Part shown: piece by piece, positions 7,490 through 13,485 of the stretch | Position numbering within the stretch: position 1 is the first letter of the stretch | How the letters are laid out: every line of letters begins with the position of its first letter | Source of the DNA: an uncultured Pseudomonadota bacterium | Lineage (GTDB): Bacteria > Pseudomonadota > Alphaproteobacteria > Rs-D84 | Direction of reading: 5' to 3' | DNA length: 25,520 nucleotides | NCBI GenBank assembly: GCA_902776515.1 | Contig: CACYQE010000019.1 | Location: 1-25,520, forward strand | Notes under the pieces: model-generated | The model's input: only the letters and a program-made list of their open reading frames with translations | Databases searched by the model: none | Told to the model about the DNA's origin: nothing | Position numbers and translations under genes: made by a program

Positions 7490-7936
7490 TTATTGTGCCT
7501 CTGCTGGGGCTTCTGGTGCAGTTTCTTCTGCAGCAGGTGTTTCCGCAGCGGCCTTAGCGGCAGCTTCTGCAGCGGCTTTTTCTTCGGCTATTTTTGCCAA
7601 TTTATCTGCTTTGTCTTTGATTTTTTGCAAAGTTTTTTCAGATTGCAAATTCTTTTTTGTTTGTGTTGGAACAACGCGTTTCGCAACCAAGCCAGCATTT
7701 GCCAAGAAACGGTAAACACGATCAGAAGGTTTTGCACCCTTGGCCATCCAAGCCTTGATTTCATCAATTTTTAAAATGACACGTTTGTCATTATCACGTG
7801 CTAACATTGGGTCATATTTACCAACAACATCTAAAATATTGCCAGAATTACGTGCATTACGAGAATCTGTAACGACAATATGATAGTAAGGGCGTTTTTT
7901 TGCACCATAACGTGCTAATCTGATAACAGTTGCCAT
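7490..7936 (-). CDS. rpsP: 30S ribosomal protein S16
   Basis: Ribosomal protein bS16, first gene of the operon. The conserved core spans residues 1-85: MATVIRLARYGAKKRPYYHIVVTDSR, NILDVVGKYDP, ILKIDEIKAWMAKGAKPSDRVYRFL. Residues about 90-148 form a charged helical, then Ala/Glu/Pro-rich tail (AEEKAAAEAAAKAAAETPAAEE), making it longer (148 aa) than E. coli S16 (82 aa). Such tails are common in Alphaproteobacteria. AAGGAG lies 6 nt before the ATG. The upstream promoter and a roughly 130-nt structured leader are described separately. Confidence 0.97.
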   Translation of the reverse strand: MATVIRLARYGAKKRPYYHIVVTDSRNARNSGNILDVVGKYDPMLARDNDKRVILKIDEIKAWMAKGAKPSDRVYRFLANAGLVAKRVVPTQTKKNLQSEKTLQKIKDKADKLAKIAEEKAAAEAAAKAAAETPAAEETAPEAPAEAQ

Positions 7937-8066
7937 ATTTTACTCCTTAGTATTTAAACTGTTTTAAACCACAAAGAAAACCAACATCAAAGATGAAACT
8001 CATCAGATGATGTGCCTTATGCGACCGCATACAGGATTGATTCAAATGGCAATCTTTGGGATTTGC
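7937..8066 (-). promoter_or_regulatory. Structured 5' leader of the rpsP operon
   Basis: From the predicted start near 8066 the leader runs about 130 nt to the rpsP ATG. It contains a hairpin at 8015-8035 (CCT-g-TATGC, loop GGTC, GCATA-AGG). Two small stems, CATCA/TGATG at 8001-8012 and GATGA/TCATC at 7992-8004, use the same bases and so exclude each other. This could be a regulatory leader such as r-protein autocontrol, but no known riboswitch or leader family was recognised. Confidence 0.35.
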
Positions 8067-8072
8067 AGGGCA

Positions 8073-8101
8073 ATTATGTAACAAAAATATCGAAAAGTCA
8101 A
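8073..8101 (-). promoter_or_regulatory. Promoter of the rpsP operon
   Basis: On the minus strand TTGACT (8096-8101), a 17-nt spacer and CATAAT (8073-8078) match the housekeeping sigma consensus. It lies directly downstream of the gdhA terminator and is the best candidate for driving the rpsP-to-xseA gene run. Confidence 0.65.
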
Positions 8102-8103
8102 AC

Positions 8104-8131
8104 AAAAAGTGGTTGGTAAAACACCAACCAC
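8104..8131 (-). terminator. Rho-independent terminator of gdhA
   Basis: On the minus strand a 9-bp perfect stem (GTGGTTGGT, loop GTTTT, ACCAACCAC) is followed directly by TTTTTGTTTG. It lies about 30 nt past the gdhA stop. Confidence 0.8.
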
Positions 8132-8160
8132 CAATCACAAACCGCTAATTACGCGAAATA

Positions 8161-9414
8161 CTAGCAAGCACCACGTAATTTCATTGCCGCGGTTACACGT
8201 TTGATTGAATACATATACGCCGCTTCACGCATTGTCACATTGTATTCTTGCTTAATAGCATAAATCGCATCAAACGCCTTTATCATGGCCTGTTTTTCAC
8301 GTTCTTCAACCTCTGCTTCGGTCCAATAGTAACCATAACGATTTTGAACCCATTCAAAGTAGGAAACTGTCACACCCCCAGCATTCGCCAAAATATCCGG
8401 GACGACAGTTACACCCTTGGATTTCAAAATTTCTTCGCCTTCGATTGTTGTTGGGCCATTTGCACCTTCGACAACCAAATTCGTTTTGATTAACGGTGCG
8501 GTATCTTTGTTGATTGTGTTTTCCATTGCACATGGCGATATAACATCAACATCCAAAGCCCAAAATTCTTCGGCAGAAATTTCCGTTGCACCGGCAAAAC
8601 CTTTGATACTGCCTTTGTTTTCGTCTTTGAACTTCATCAACGCATCAATGTCCAAGCCGTTTTCGTTGAATAAAATGGTATTCCATTCTGCAATAGCAAC
8701 AATTTTTCCACCCATATCATGTGAACATTTGGCGGTGAAACTACCAACGTTACCAAAACCTTGGATGGCGATTTTTGCACCACGAATATCTTTGCCTTGG
8801 GTCTTTAACGCTTGGGCGATGACGATAGAAATGCCAAGACCCGTGGCCTTGGTCCGACCCAAAGAACCATTTAATTCAACTGGTTTTCCCGTAAACGTTC
8901 CGAATGACGCATCACCAGACAATTTGATGTATTCATCAATCATCCATGCCATTATTTGGCCATTTGTGTTAACATCCGGGGCAGGGACATCTTTCTTTTC
9001 ACCCAAAATAGGATAAATTGCATCGACATAACCACGGGACAAGCGTTCCAATTCACCGGTCGACAGTGTTTTTGGATCAACAATGATTCCGCCTTTGCCA
9101 CCACCATAAGGCAAACCGGTCACAGCACATTTAAAGGTCATCCAAATAGACAACGCACAAACTTCATCACGTGAAACCATTGGATGGAAACGGATACCAC
9201 CCTTGGATGGACCAAGTGCGGTATTATGTTGTGCACGAAATCCGGTAAATACCTTAACCGAACCATCGTCCATTTTGACCGGAATTTGTACTTCCAAAAT
9301 ACGTTGAGGATTTTTTAAAATTTCATAAGTTTGATTATCAACCCCCAATTTGTCGCAGGCAGATTTAACACGTGCCTGGGCGGCTAACAAAGGGTTCATA
9401 TTTTCATTTGACAT
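8161..9414 (-). CDS. gdhA: Glutamate dehydrogenase (hexameric, ~417-aa class)
   Basis: This enzyme interconverts glutamate with 2-oxoglutarate and ammonia, using NAD(P). The N-terminal substrate domain carries GPSKGGIRFHP (K71), MTFKCA (K95) and PYGGGKGGI, with the catalytic Lys at about 107, plus VPAPDVNT with its catalytic Asp at about 147. The Rossmann domain has IQGFGNVG at 218-224. An acidic residue at the end of the second strand (IAEWN, E243) suggests NAD(H) rather than NADP(H), which is an inference. The 417-aa length and sequence resemble the RocG/GudB-type enzymes of Firmicutes and Thermotogae more than the 450-aa NADP enzymes or 1600-aa GDHs of many Proteobacteria. AAGGAG lies 8 nt before the ATG. 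It is monocistronic, with its own terminator and an operator-like palindrome upstream. Confidence 0.93.
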   Translation of the reverse strand: MSNENMNPLLAAQARVKSACDKLGVDNQTYEILKNPQRILEVQIPVKMDDGSVKVFTGFRAQHNTALGPSKGGIRFHPMVSRDEVCALSIWMTFKCAVTGLPYGGGKGGIIVDPKTLSTGELERLSRGYVDAIYPILGEKKDVPAPDVNTNGQIMAWMIDEYIKLSGDASFGTFTGKPVELNGSLGRTKATGLGISIVIAQALKTQGKDIRGAKIAIQGFGNVGSFTAKCSHDMGGKIVAIAEWNTILFNENGLDIDALMKFKDENKGSIKGFAGATEISAEEFWALDVDVISPCAMENTINKDTAPLIKTNLVVEGANGPTTIEGEEILKSKGVTVVPDILANAGGVTVSYFEWVQNRYGYYWTEAEVEEREKQAMIKAFDAIYAIKQEYNVTMREAAYMYSIKRVTAAMKLRGAC

Positions 9415-9441
9415 ATTTTTATCTCCTTAAAAAGCTACCCC

Positions 9442-9457
9442 ATAGGTATATACCTAT
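9442..9457. promoter_or_regulatory. 16-bp palindrome over the gdhA promoter (candidate operator)
   Basis: ATAGGTATATACCTAT is a perfect inverted repeat about 28 nt upstream of the gdhA ATG. A minus-strand promoter TTGCTT-N17-TATACC can be read here, with its -10 inside the palindrome. A repressor bound to it would block RNA polymerase. The regulator is unknown. The region otherwise (9415-9535) holds only the SD and the tRNA terminator. Confidence 0.45.
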
Positions 9458-9500
9458 AATCAACAAAAAGCAAATAGAAAATAATTCCATTGCTACATAC

Positions 9501-9530
9501 AAAAAATATAACCGGCACAAGACCGGTTCT
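9501..9530 (-). terminator. Terminator after tRNA-Gly
   Basis: A 6-bp stem AACCGG/CCGGTT with a 7-nt loop is followed on the minus strand by TATATTTTTT. It starts 6 nt past the CCA end of the tRNA. Confidence 0.7.
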
Positions 9531-9535
9531 GTTTT

Positions 9536-9609
9536 TGGTGCGGGCGAAGGGAATCGAACCCTCGTCTAAAGCTTGGGAAGCTTTCGTGCTGCCATTATAC
9601 CACGCCCGC
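9536..9609 (-). tRNA. tRNA-Gly (anticodon CCC)
   Basis: Minus-strand cloverleaf: acceptor stem GCGGGCG/CGCCCGC, D-arm with TGGTATAATGGCA, anticodon stem AAAGC/GCTTT closing the loop TTCCCAA (anticodon CCC, decodes GGG), and T-arm GAGGGTTCGATTCCCTT. Discriminator A is followed by an encoded CCA at 9536-9538. It reads as a complete functional tRNA. Confidence 0.95.
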
Positions 9610-9624
9610 CGATTTTGTGACCGT

Positions 9625-9653
9625 ATTCTATAATCTTTATCACGAATTGTCCA
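9625..9653 (-). promoter_or_regulatory. Promoter of tRNA-Gly
   Basis: TGGACA (9648-9653), a 17-nt spacer and TAGAAT (9625-9630) on the minus strand. The predicted start is about 9 nt before the tRNA 5' end. Confidence 0.55.
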
Positions 9654-9657
9654 GAAT

Positions 9658-9684
9658 AAAAAAAGCCCCCGCCAAAAGCAGGGG
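9658..9684 (-). terminator. Terminator of the LysM-HNH gene pair
   Basis: On the minus strand CCCC-(T bulge)-GC, loop TTTTG, GC-GGGG is followed by GCTTTTTTT. It lies 9 nt past the HNH gene stop. Confidence 0.65.
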
Positions 9685-9692
9685 ATAAATAC

Positions 9693-10154
9693 TTATTTGC
9701 TGCCACGTCCATAGAACACATTGTTTGTGGGTTTGTGGACCATTTTACGGCGTTTGGTGTGTTTTTTCTTTTTCTTCTTTGGCTTGTATGCTTCTGCCAC
9801 CGTTTCATCTATGTTAAAATCACACCCCATTTTTTCTATAAAATCTTTGATCGCATTAAACTCGTCTTTTTTCATTTCAAGAACTTTACCGGTCAAATCA
9901 GCCTTTAAGTTATTACAACTTATATGCATAGGATCCAAATTTGCCAAACGAGACGAACCACCCTTGGCTTTTGGGTTACGATGATCCAAACTTAATTCTT
10001 TTGGGGATTTGATTGGCTCACCACAGAAACGACAGATTGGGAATTTACCATGTGCAATAGAAATTTTTAACAGCGTTCTTAATTCTGTCGGAGTCAAGTT
10101 TGCTGAAAACAACGTCATAGTTGTTATTAAATTTAATATCTCTTCGTGTGTCAT
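9693..10154 (-). CDS. HNH nuclease-domain protein
   Basis: The 153-aa protein has a complete HNH motif. C41-x2-C44 (CRFC) and a Cys at 80 supply three of the structural zinc ligands. SLDHRNPKAKGG carries the catalytic His at 58, N72 is the central Asn, and H77-xx-CNNLK closes the motif. It thus resembles the McrA/HNH_5 type, which cuts or nicks DNA. A lysine-rich tail (PKKKKKKHTKRRK, 125-137) could bind nucleic acid. No helper methylase or integrase is nearby, so a classical restriction or homing role is not supported. It lies 18 nt downstream of the LysM protein gene, shares its terminator and has no good SD, suggesting coupled expression. Confidence 0.85.
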   Translation of the reverse strand: MTHEEILNLITTMTLFSANLTPTELRTLLKISIAHGKFPICRFCGEPIKSPKELSLDHRNPKAKGGSSRLANLDPMHISCNNLKADLTGKVLEMKKDEFNAIKDFIEKMGCDFNIDETVAEAYKPKKKKKKHTKRRKMVHKPTNNVFYGRGSK

Positions 10155-10172
10155 TTGTATTCTTTTATTTTT

Positions 10173-11324
10173 TTATTGTTTTGTTGGTATTTGTAACAAT
10201 TGTTTTGGAAAAATCAAATCTGGATTTTCGATGTTATTTCGTTCTGCAATAATACTAAACAATATACCACGACGTAAAAAATTACGTGCAATTATCCACA
10301 AGCAATCGCCACGGCGAACAGTATAAAAAGTATCGTTATCGCCGGTCATTTCGGGCATAATAAATTTATGATTCACAGAAGCAACTGTTGTCCCATCTGT
10401 ATCATGTAAACGAACGGTTAATGAATATTCTTTTCCTGGTTGTAATTCAGCAACATCCGCACCAAGTCCAAAGTTTTTATAATCAGACACACGTGCATAG
10501 CCAATATATTCATCGTTCAAAGATAATGACACACGTAAACGCGGCAATGCGGTCCCGGTTACAACAATACGTCCAGTGTCCAAATAATCAATCTTCGATA
10601 CATTTAAATCCCCATCAGTTAATTTTTTTGGTGACTGCAATACCTTGCTGCCGTTCGGTGTCATTAACAAAGATACAGAATTTTCAAAACCTTTGTCCGA
10701 GATATACAAGAAAACCTTATCAGTTGATTTGGTTTTTGGTTTAACACCAATCAATGCCAGAGTATAATTTCCAGGTTTCAATTCATGTTTAGGAGCATAA
10801 ACAAACTCACCATTTTTATCTGTTTGTTCTGTTGCAACAATTTTGTTATTTACCAATACAGAAATACCCTTGTTTGGTAACCAACGACCGGCAACCACAA
10901 TCATACCATCTTTTTTGATTCTAACTATATCAAATGTCGGAACGTTTACAGCACGCGGAACGACTTTCCTTTTTTCGACAACTTCTGTCTTGCTGCTGTC
11001 TGCTAATAAAACGACACTTTGTGGATTATTAGTGCGAATAAATATGACCCAAATAGCAACAAACAAAACAATAAACGCACACAGAATAGGGAACCAATAT
11101 GAACGCAACAAAGAATGTTTGTTTGCTTTCTTGTCGTTTTCTTTTTCCACAACAACTACGGTTTCTTTTTCTTGTTTATGAAAAACATTTAACGATTTCA
11201 AAAAACGTCTTGTAAAATTACGACGACGTGACATCCAACTATTTTGTTTTGCAATAGCTTCGTCAATTAAATTATCAGTGGAACGTTTAACTTTTCCCAT
11301 AACAACGGTATTATTATTTGCCAT
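10173..11324 (-). CDS. Membrane-anchored LysM-domain protein with Ig-like repeats
   Basis: The product is 383 aa. A basic cytoplasmic N-terminus of about 75 residues precedes one transmembrane helix at 77-97 (WFPILCAFIVLFVAIWVIFI). Two beta-rich Ig-like stretches follow: 130-210 (IVRIKKDGMIVVAGRWLPNKG...) and 240-322 (VSKIDYLDTGRIVVTGTALP...). The C-terminal LysM domain is at 332-380 (YTVRRGDCLWIIARNFL ... NPDLIFPKQLLQIP). LysM binds peptidoglycan GlcNAc, so this likely tethers the inner membrane to the wall. Similar Ig-like plus LysM proteins are common in Alphaproteobacteria, with no agreed function. AGGAG lies 7 nt before the ATG. It is divergent from the phosphofructokinase gene and cotranscribed with the HNH gene. 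Confidence 0.85.
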   Translation of the reverse strand: MANNNTVVMGKVKRSTDNLIDEAIAKQNSWMSRRRNFTRRFLKSLNVFHKQEKETVVVVEKENDKKANKHSLLRSYWFPILCAFIVLFVAIWVIFIRTNNPQSVVLLADSSKTEVVEKRKVVPRAVNVPTFDIVRIKKDGMIVVAGRWLPNKGISVLVNNKIVATEQTDKNGEFVYAPKHELKPGNYTLALIGVKPKTKSTDKVFLYISDKGFENSVSLLMTPNGSKVLQSPKKLTDGDLNVSKIDYLDTGRIVVTGTALPRLRVSLSLNDEYIGYARVSDYKNFGLGADVAELQPGKEYSLTVRLHDTDGTTVASVNHKFIMPEMTGDNDTFYTVRRGDCLWIIARNFLRRGILFSIIAERNNIENPDLIFPKQLLQIPTKQ

Positions 11325-11365
11325 ATTTAATCTCCTGAAAAACTATAGGTAATCTTTCTGAACAA

Positions 11366-11393
11366 AGTATTACAAAAAAACTTTCTTTGTCAA
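11366..11393 (-). promoter_or_regulatory. Promoter of the LysM protein gene
   Basis: A consensus TTGACA (11388-11393) with a 16-nt spacer to AATACT (11366-11371) on the minus strand. The -35 sits inside the spacer region of the divergent phosphofructokinase promoter, so the two could compete. Confidence 0.45.
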
Positions 11394-11401
11394 CCATTTT
11401 G

Positions 11402-11410
11402 TGGTATAAT
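11402..11410 (+). promoter_or_regulatory. Extended -10 promoter of the phosphofructokinase gene
   Basis: TGG-TATAAT is a perfect extended -10. A -35 at 17 nt is poor (TTTCTT), as expected for this class. The start would be near 11417, just before AGGGGG at 11421-11426, the SD of the gene. Confidence 0.6.
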
Positions 11411-11433
11411 AATCTCTCAGAGGGGGATTTGAT

Positions 11434-12516
11434 ATGAAAAAAATTGGAATTATGACAACAGGCGGTGATTGTAGCGGGCTGAACAGTGTTATTAATCGTA
11501 TTATTACGGGTGCCGAAAATCGTGGTTGGAATGTTATTGGTATTATTGATGGAACCGATGGATTGTGTCGTAAACCCGCAAATATCATTGAATTAAACAA
11601 CAATATTTTACCCCCAGAAACCGTTCGACTGGCGGGCAGCTTGCTGCACAATGGCAACGCTTGTATGATGAACTTTGAAAAAGCATCAAAAATGAATAAA
11701 TTGGACACATTTAACAGGATGCTTAAAAAATCTTTGACTGATTTAAAGTTGGATGCATTGGTCATAATTGGCGGAAACGGCAGTTTATCATTGTCGTGGA
11801 AAAATCGCGATATATATTCAGGTTTATCCTTGGTTTGTATCCCGAAAACAATAGATATGGATTTGCCATTAACGGACAAAACGATTGGATTTGATACGGC
11901 TGTTGAACAACTGACACGTTATTGTGACCAGTTGTTGTTAACTGCACGCAGTCATCATCGTTGGTTCGTTGTGCAAACCATGGGGCGTGATTGTGGTCAA
12001 CTGGCGTTAACAGCAGGCGTGGCAGCAAATGCCGATGCAATATTAATCCCAGAAATCAAATTTAACACCGATGAATTAATAAAACATATAAAGAGCTGTG
12101 AACGCGATTATGGTATAATTATGGTTTCCGAAGGTATCAGTTTACGTGGACATTCCGGACGACCGGCGGATATGATTTCACGCAAACTGACCGCGGCCGG
12201 GATTGTTAATCGTGCCGCATTTCCTGACTATATCCAACGTTCTGGGGACACGGTTGCAACTGACCGAGTTTTGGCGGCAAAAATGGCCAATTGTGCATTA
12301 AATGCGATTGAAAACGGTGAAACTTATGTAATGACCGCATTGGATGGCATGGATTGCCATACCGTCAGCTTAGCCGAGTTTTATGCGGCGGGCGACATTG
12401 CCAAAGACCCACACATTCCCGACCTTGAAACATCAAACGCATACGTTGAACCCGATAACCCGTTGTTAGACGTAGCAGAAAGCATGGGAATATACATTGG
12501 CGAAAAAAAGAAATAA
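11434..12516 (+). CDS. 6-phosphofructokinase family protein (phosphoryl donor uncertain)
   Basis: PFKs convert fructose-6-phosphate to fructose-1,6-bisphosphate. Family marks in the 360 aa: TTGGDCSGLN (8-17), PKTIDMD (137-143) with catalytic D141, IGFDTAV, SHHRW (R176), MGRDCG (183-188), SEG (E233), and YIQRSGDTVATDR with R269. The ATP site differs from E. coli PfkA: the Mg-binding GGD is GGNGS (N115), the phosphate-binding Arg72 aligns with N75, and Gly124 is K138. Lys at the last position is typical of PPi-dependent and mixed-donor PFKs, whereas G116 is the ATP-type residue. The donor therefore cannot be read off. His249 is Tyr266. It is monocistronic, with an extended -10 promoter, a strong SD and a strong terminator. 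Confidence 0.85.
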   Translation: MKKIGIMTTGGDCSGLNSVINRIITGAENRGWNVIGIIDGTDGLCRKPANIIELNNNILPPETVRLAGSLLHNGNACMMNFEKASKMNKLDTFNRMLKKSLTDLKLDALVIIGGNGSLSLSWKNRDIYSGLSLVCIPKTIDMDLPLTDKTIGFDTAVEQLTRYCDQLLLTARSHHRWFVVQTMGRDCGQLALTAGVAANADAILIPEIKFNTDELIKHIKSCERDYGIIMVSEGISLRGHSGRPADMISRKLTAAGIVNRAAFPDYIQRSGDTVATDRVLAAKMANCALNAIENGETYVMTALDGMDCHTVSLAEFYAAGDIAKDPHIPDLETSNAYVEPDNPLLDVAESMGIYIGEKKK

Positions 12517-12546
12517 AAATCGGGCAAAACGCCCGATTTTTTATTT
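12515..12546. terminator. Bidirectional terminator between PFK and the 198-aa gene
   Basis: ATCGGGC-AAAAC-GCCCGAT, extended by A/T pairs to about 10 bp, is followed by TTTTTATTTTTT on the plus strand and TTTTTATTT on the minus strand. It begins at the PFK stop codon and abuts the stop of the convergent gene. Confidence 0.85.
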
Positions 12547-13137
12547 TTTCTGTGTTTTTAATTTCCAAACTGTTAGATATAATTGCTGACGTTCTGCTTC
12601 ATCAAAATCACGCAATAACACATTGTTTATAACGCTGCTTGTTTCTTCTTCAAGTGTTTTGTTTTTAATAAAACGATAGTCAGAATCACCATCTTTTTCT
12701 ACGGTTATCACATCGTTATATCTAAGAGGTATATGATTATATGAATCAAATTCTATTTCTTTCCATACAGGATTCCAACATTTTACATGTGTACGCTGAT
12801 TATTGCTAAAGTACCAATAATCTTTGACAACCGAATCTTGTCTTGGCTGATTTATAAAACTCATAATTTTCTTTGTTTTTCTTTGTTCTTCTTCACCACG
12901 TGCAGGACTGTCTAGCAAACTGCCCAACATATAAAAGCCGTACCTTTCTCCAAATTGAATTAAATCTACTTTATCACCGACTCCAAGACCTTGGCACCAT
13001 TTTCCTTCCCAATCTATACCACCATCCCAATTTTTCCCACGTTCTATGGTTATTGTTCCCAATTCACTCTGTATTGTAAGAGATTTATTATAATTTTTCT
13101 TAACGATAGTTCCTACTACAACTTTATCTTGTGCCAT
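12541..13137 (-). CDS. Hypothetical protein, 198 aa, possible N-terminal OB-like fold
   Basis: I do not recognise this protein. Residues 5-70 alternate short strands with a Gly-rich turn (VVVGTIVKKNYNKSLTIQSELGTITIERG, then GLGVGDKVDLIQFGERYGFYMLG), which resembles an S1/OB-type beta barrel. A charged linker follows (SPARGEEEQRKTKK), then a Trp/Tyr-rich beta region (KDYWYFSNNQRTHVKCWNPVW), and a helical C-terminus (EEETSSVINNVLLRDFDEAERQQLYLTVWKL). No signal peptide or membrane segment. AAGGA precedes the ATG by 6 nt. It has its own promoter and shares a bidirectional terminator with PFK. A nucleic-acid-binding role is only a guess from the fold impression. Confidence 0.75.
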   Translation of the reverse strand: MAQDKVVVGTIVKKNYNKSLTIQSELGTITIERGKNWDGGIDWEGKWCQGLGVGDKVDLIQFGERYGFYMLGSLLDSPARGEEEQRKTKKIMSFINQPRQDSVVKDYWYFSNNQRTHVKCWNPVWKEIEFDSYNHIPLRYNDVITVEKDGDSDYRFIKNKTLEEETSSVINNVLLRDFDEAERQQLYLTVWKLKTQKK

Positions 13138-13167
13138 ATTGTATCCTTTTTGTTTAAGATTGTGTCA

Positions 13168-13195
13168 AATGTAACACAAAGAAAACAAAAGTCAA
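13168..13195 (-). promoter_or_regulatory. Promoter of the 198-aa gene
   Basis: TTGACT (13190-13195), a 16-nt spacer and TACATT (13168-13173) on the minus strand. The -35 overlaps the T-run of the dnaK terminator. Confidence 0.45.
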
Positions 13196-13222
13196 AAAAA
13201 ACCGCCCAAGCGGGCGGTTTTA
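13194..13222 (-). terminator. Rho-independent terminator of dnaK
   Basis: ACCGCCC, loop AAGC, GGGCGGT, extended by A/T pairs. On the minus strand it is followed by TTTTTTTTGAC. It lies 14 nt past the end of the dnaK reading frame. Confidence 0.85.
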
Positions 13223-13236
13223 TAACAACATACAAA

Positions 13237-13485
13237 TTACTTCTTTTCAGAAAAATCCGCATCGCGGGCACCATCAGATTTATTTTCATCCGTGCCACCA
13301 CCCGCATTTGCATTGTTTGCTTCTTGTTGTGCCTTGTAAACCGCTTCACCTAACTTCATGGCTTTTTCGCTTAATGCATCAGTCTTTGTTTTTAAACTTT
13401 CGGCTGTCGCATCAGGTTTTGCCAATTCATCAGCCAAATCTTTCTTGGCGGCTTCAATAGCTTCTTTTTCTTCCGATGAAATCTT
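13237..13485 (-). pseudogene. dnaK: Out-of-frame C-terminal lid of DnaK
   Basis: These 82 codons continue DnaK in the -1 frame relative to the main ORF. They read KISSEEKEAIEAAKKDL, then a helical stretch ending SEKAMKLGEAVYKAQQE, a Gly/Asn-rich linker, and a terminal DGARDADFSEKK that matches the acidic DnaK tail. No good start codon or SD precedes it; the only candidate is a TTG at 13437. Added to the 547-aa ORF it gives about 630 residues, the normal DnaK length. It is therefore the detached lid and tail, not an independent gene. Confidence 0.85.

Noticed and set aside
7947..8138. 63-aa minus-strand ORF upstream of rpsP
   Set aside because: It starts inside the gdhA terminator stem and spans the rpsP promoter and leader, so it has no room to be transcribed as a gene.
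9372..9569. Plus-strand ORF ending in GAGEGNRTLV
   Set aside because: This C-terminus is the familiar artefact of translating the antisense of a tRNA 3' end. It overlaps tRNA-Gly and the gdhA start.
9536..10154. HNH gene beside a tRNA as a mobile element or integration site
   Set aside because: The tRNA is complete with its own promoter, and there is no integrase, no duplicated tRNA 3' end and no flanking repeats.
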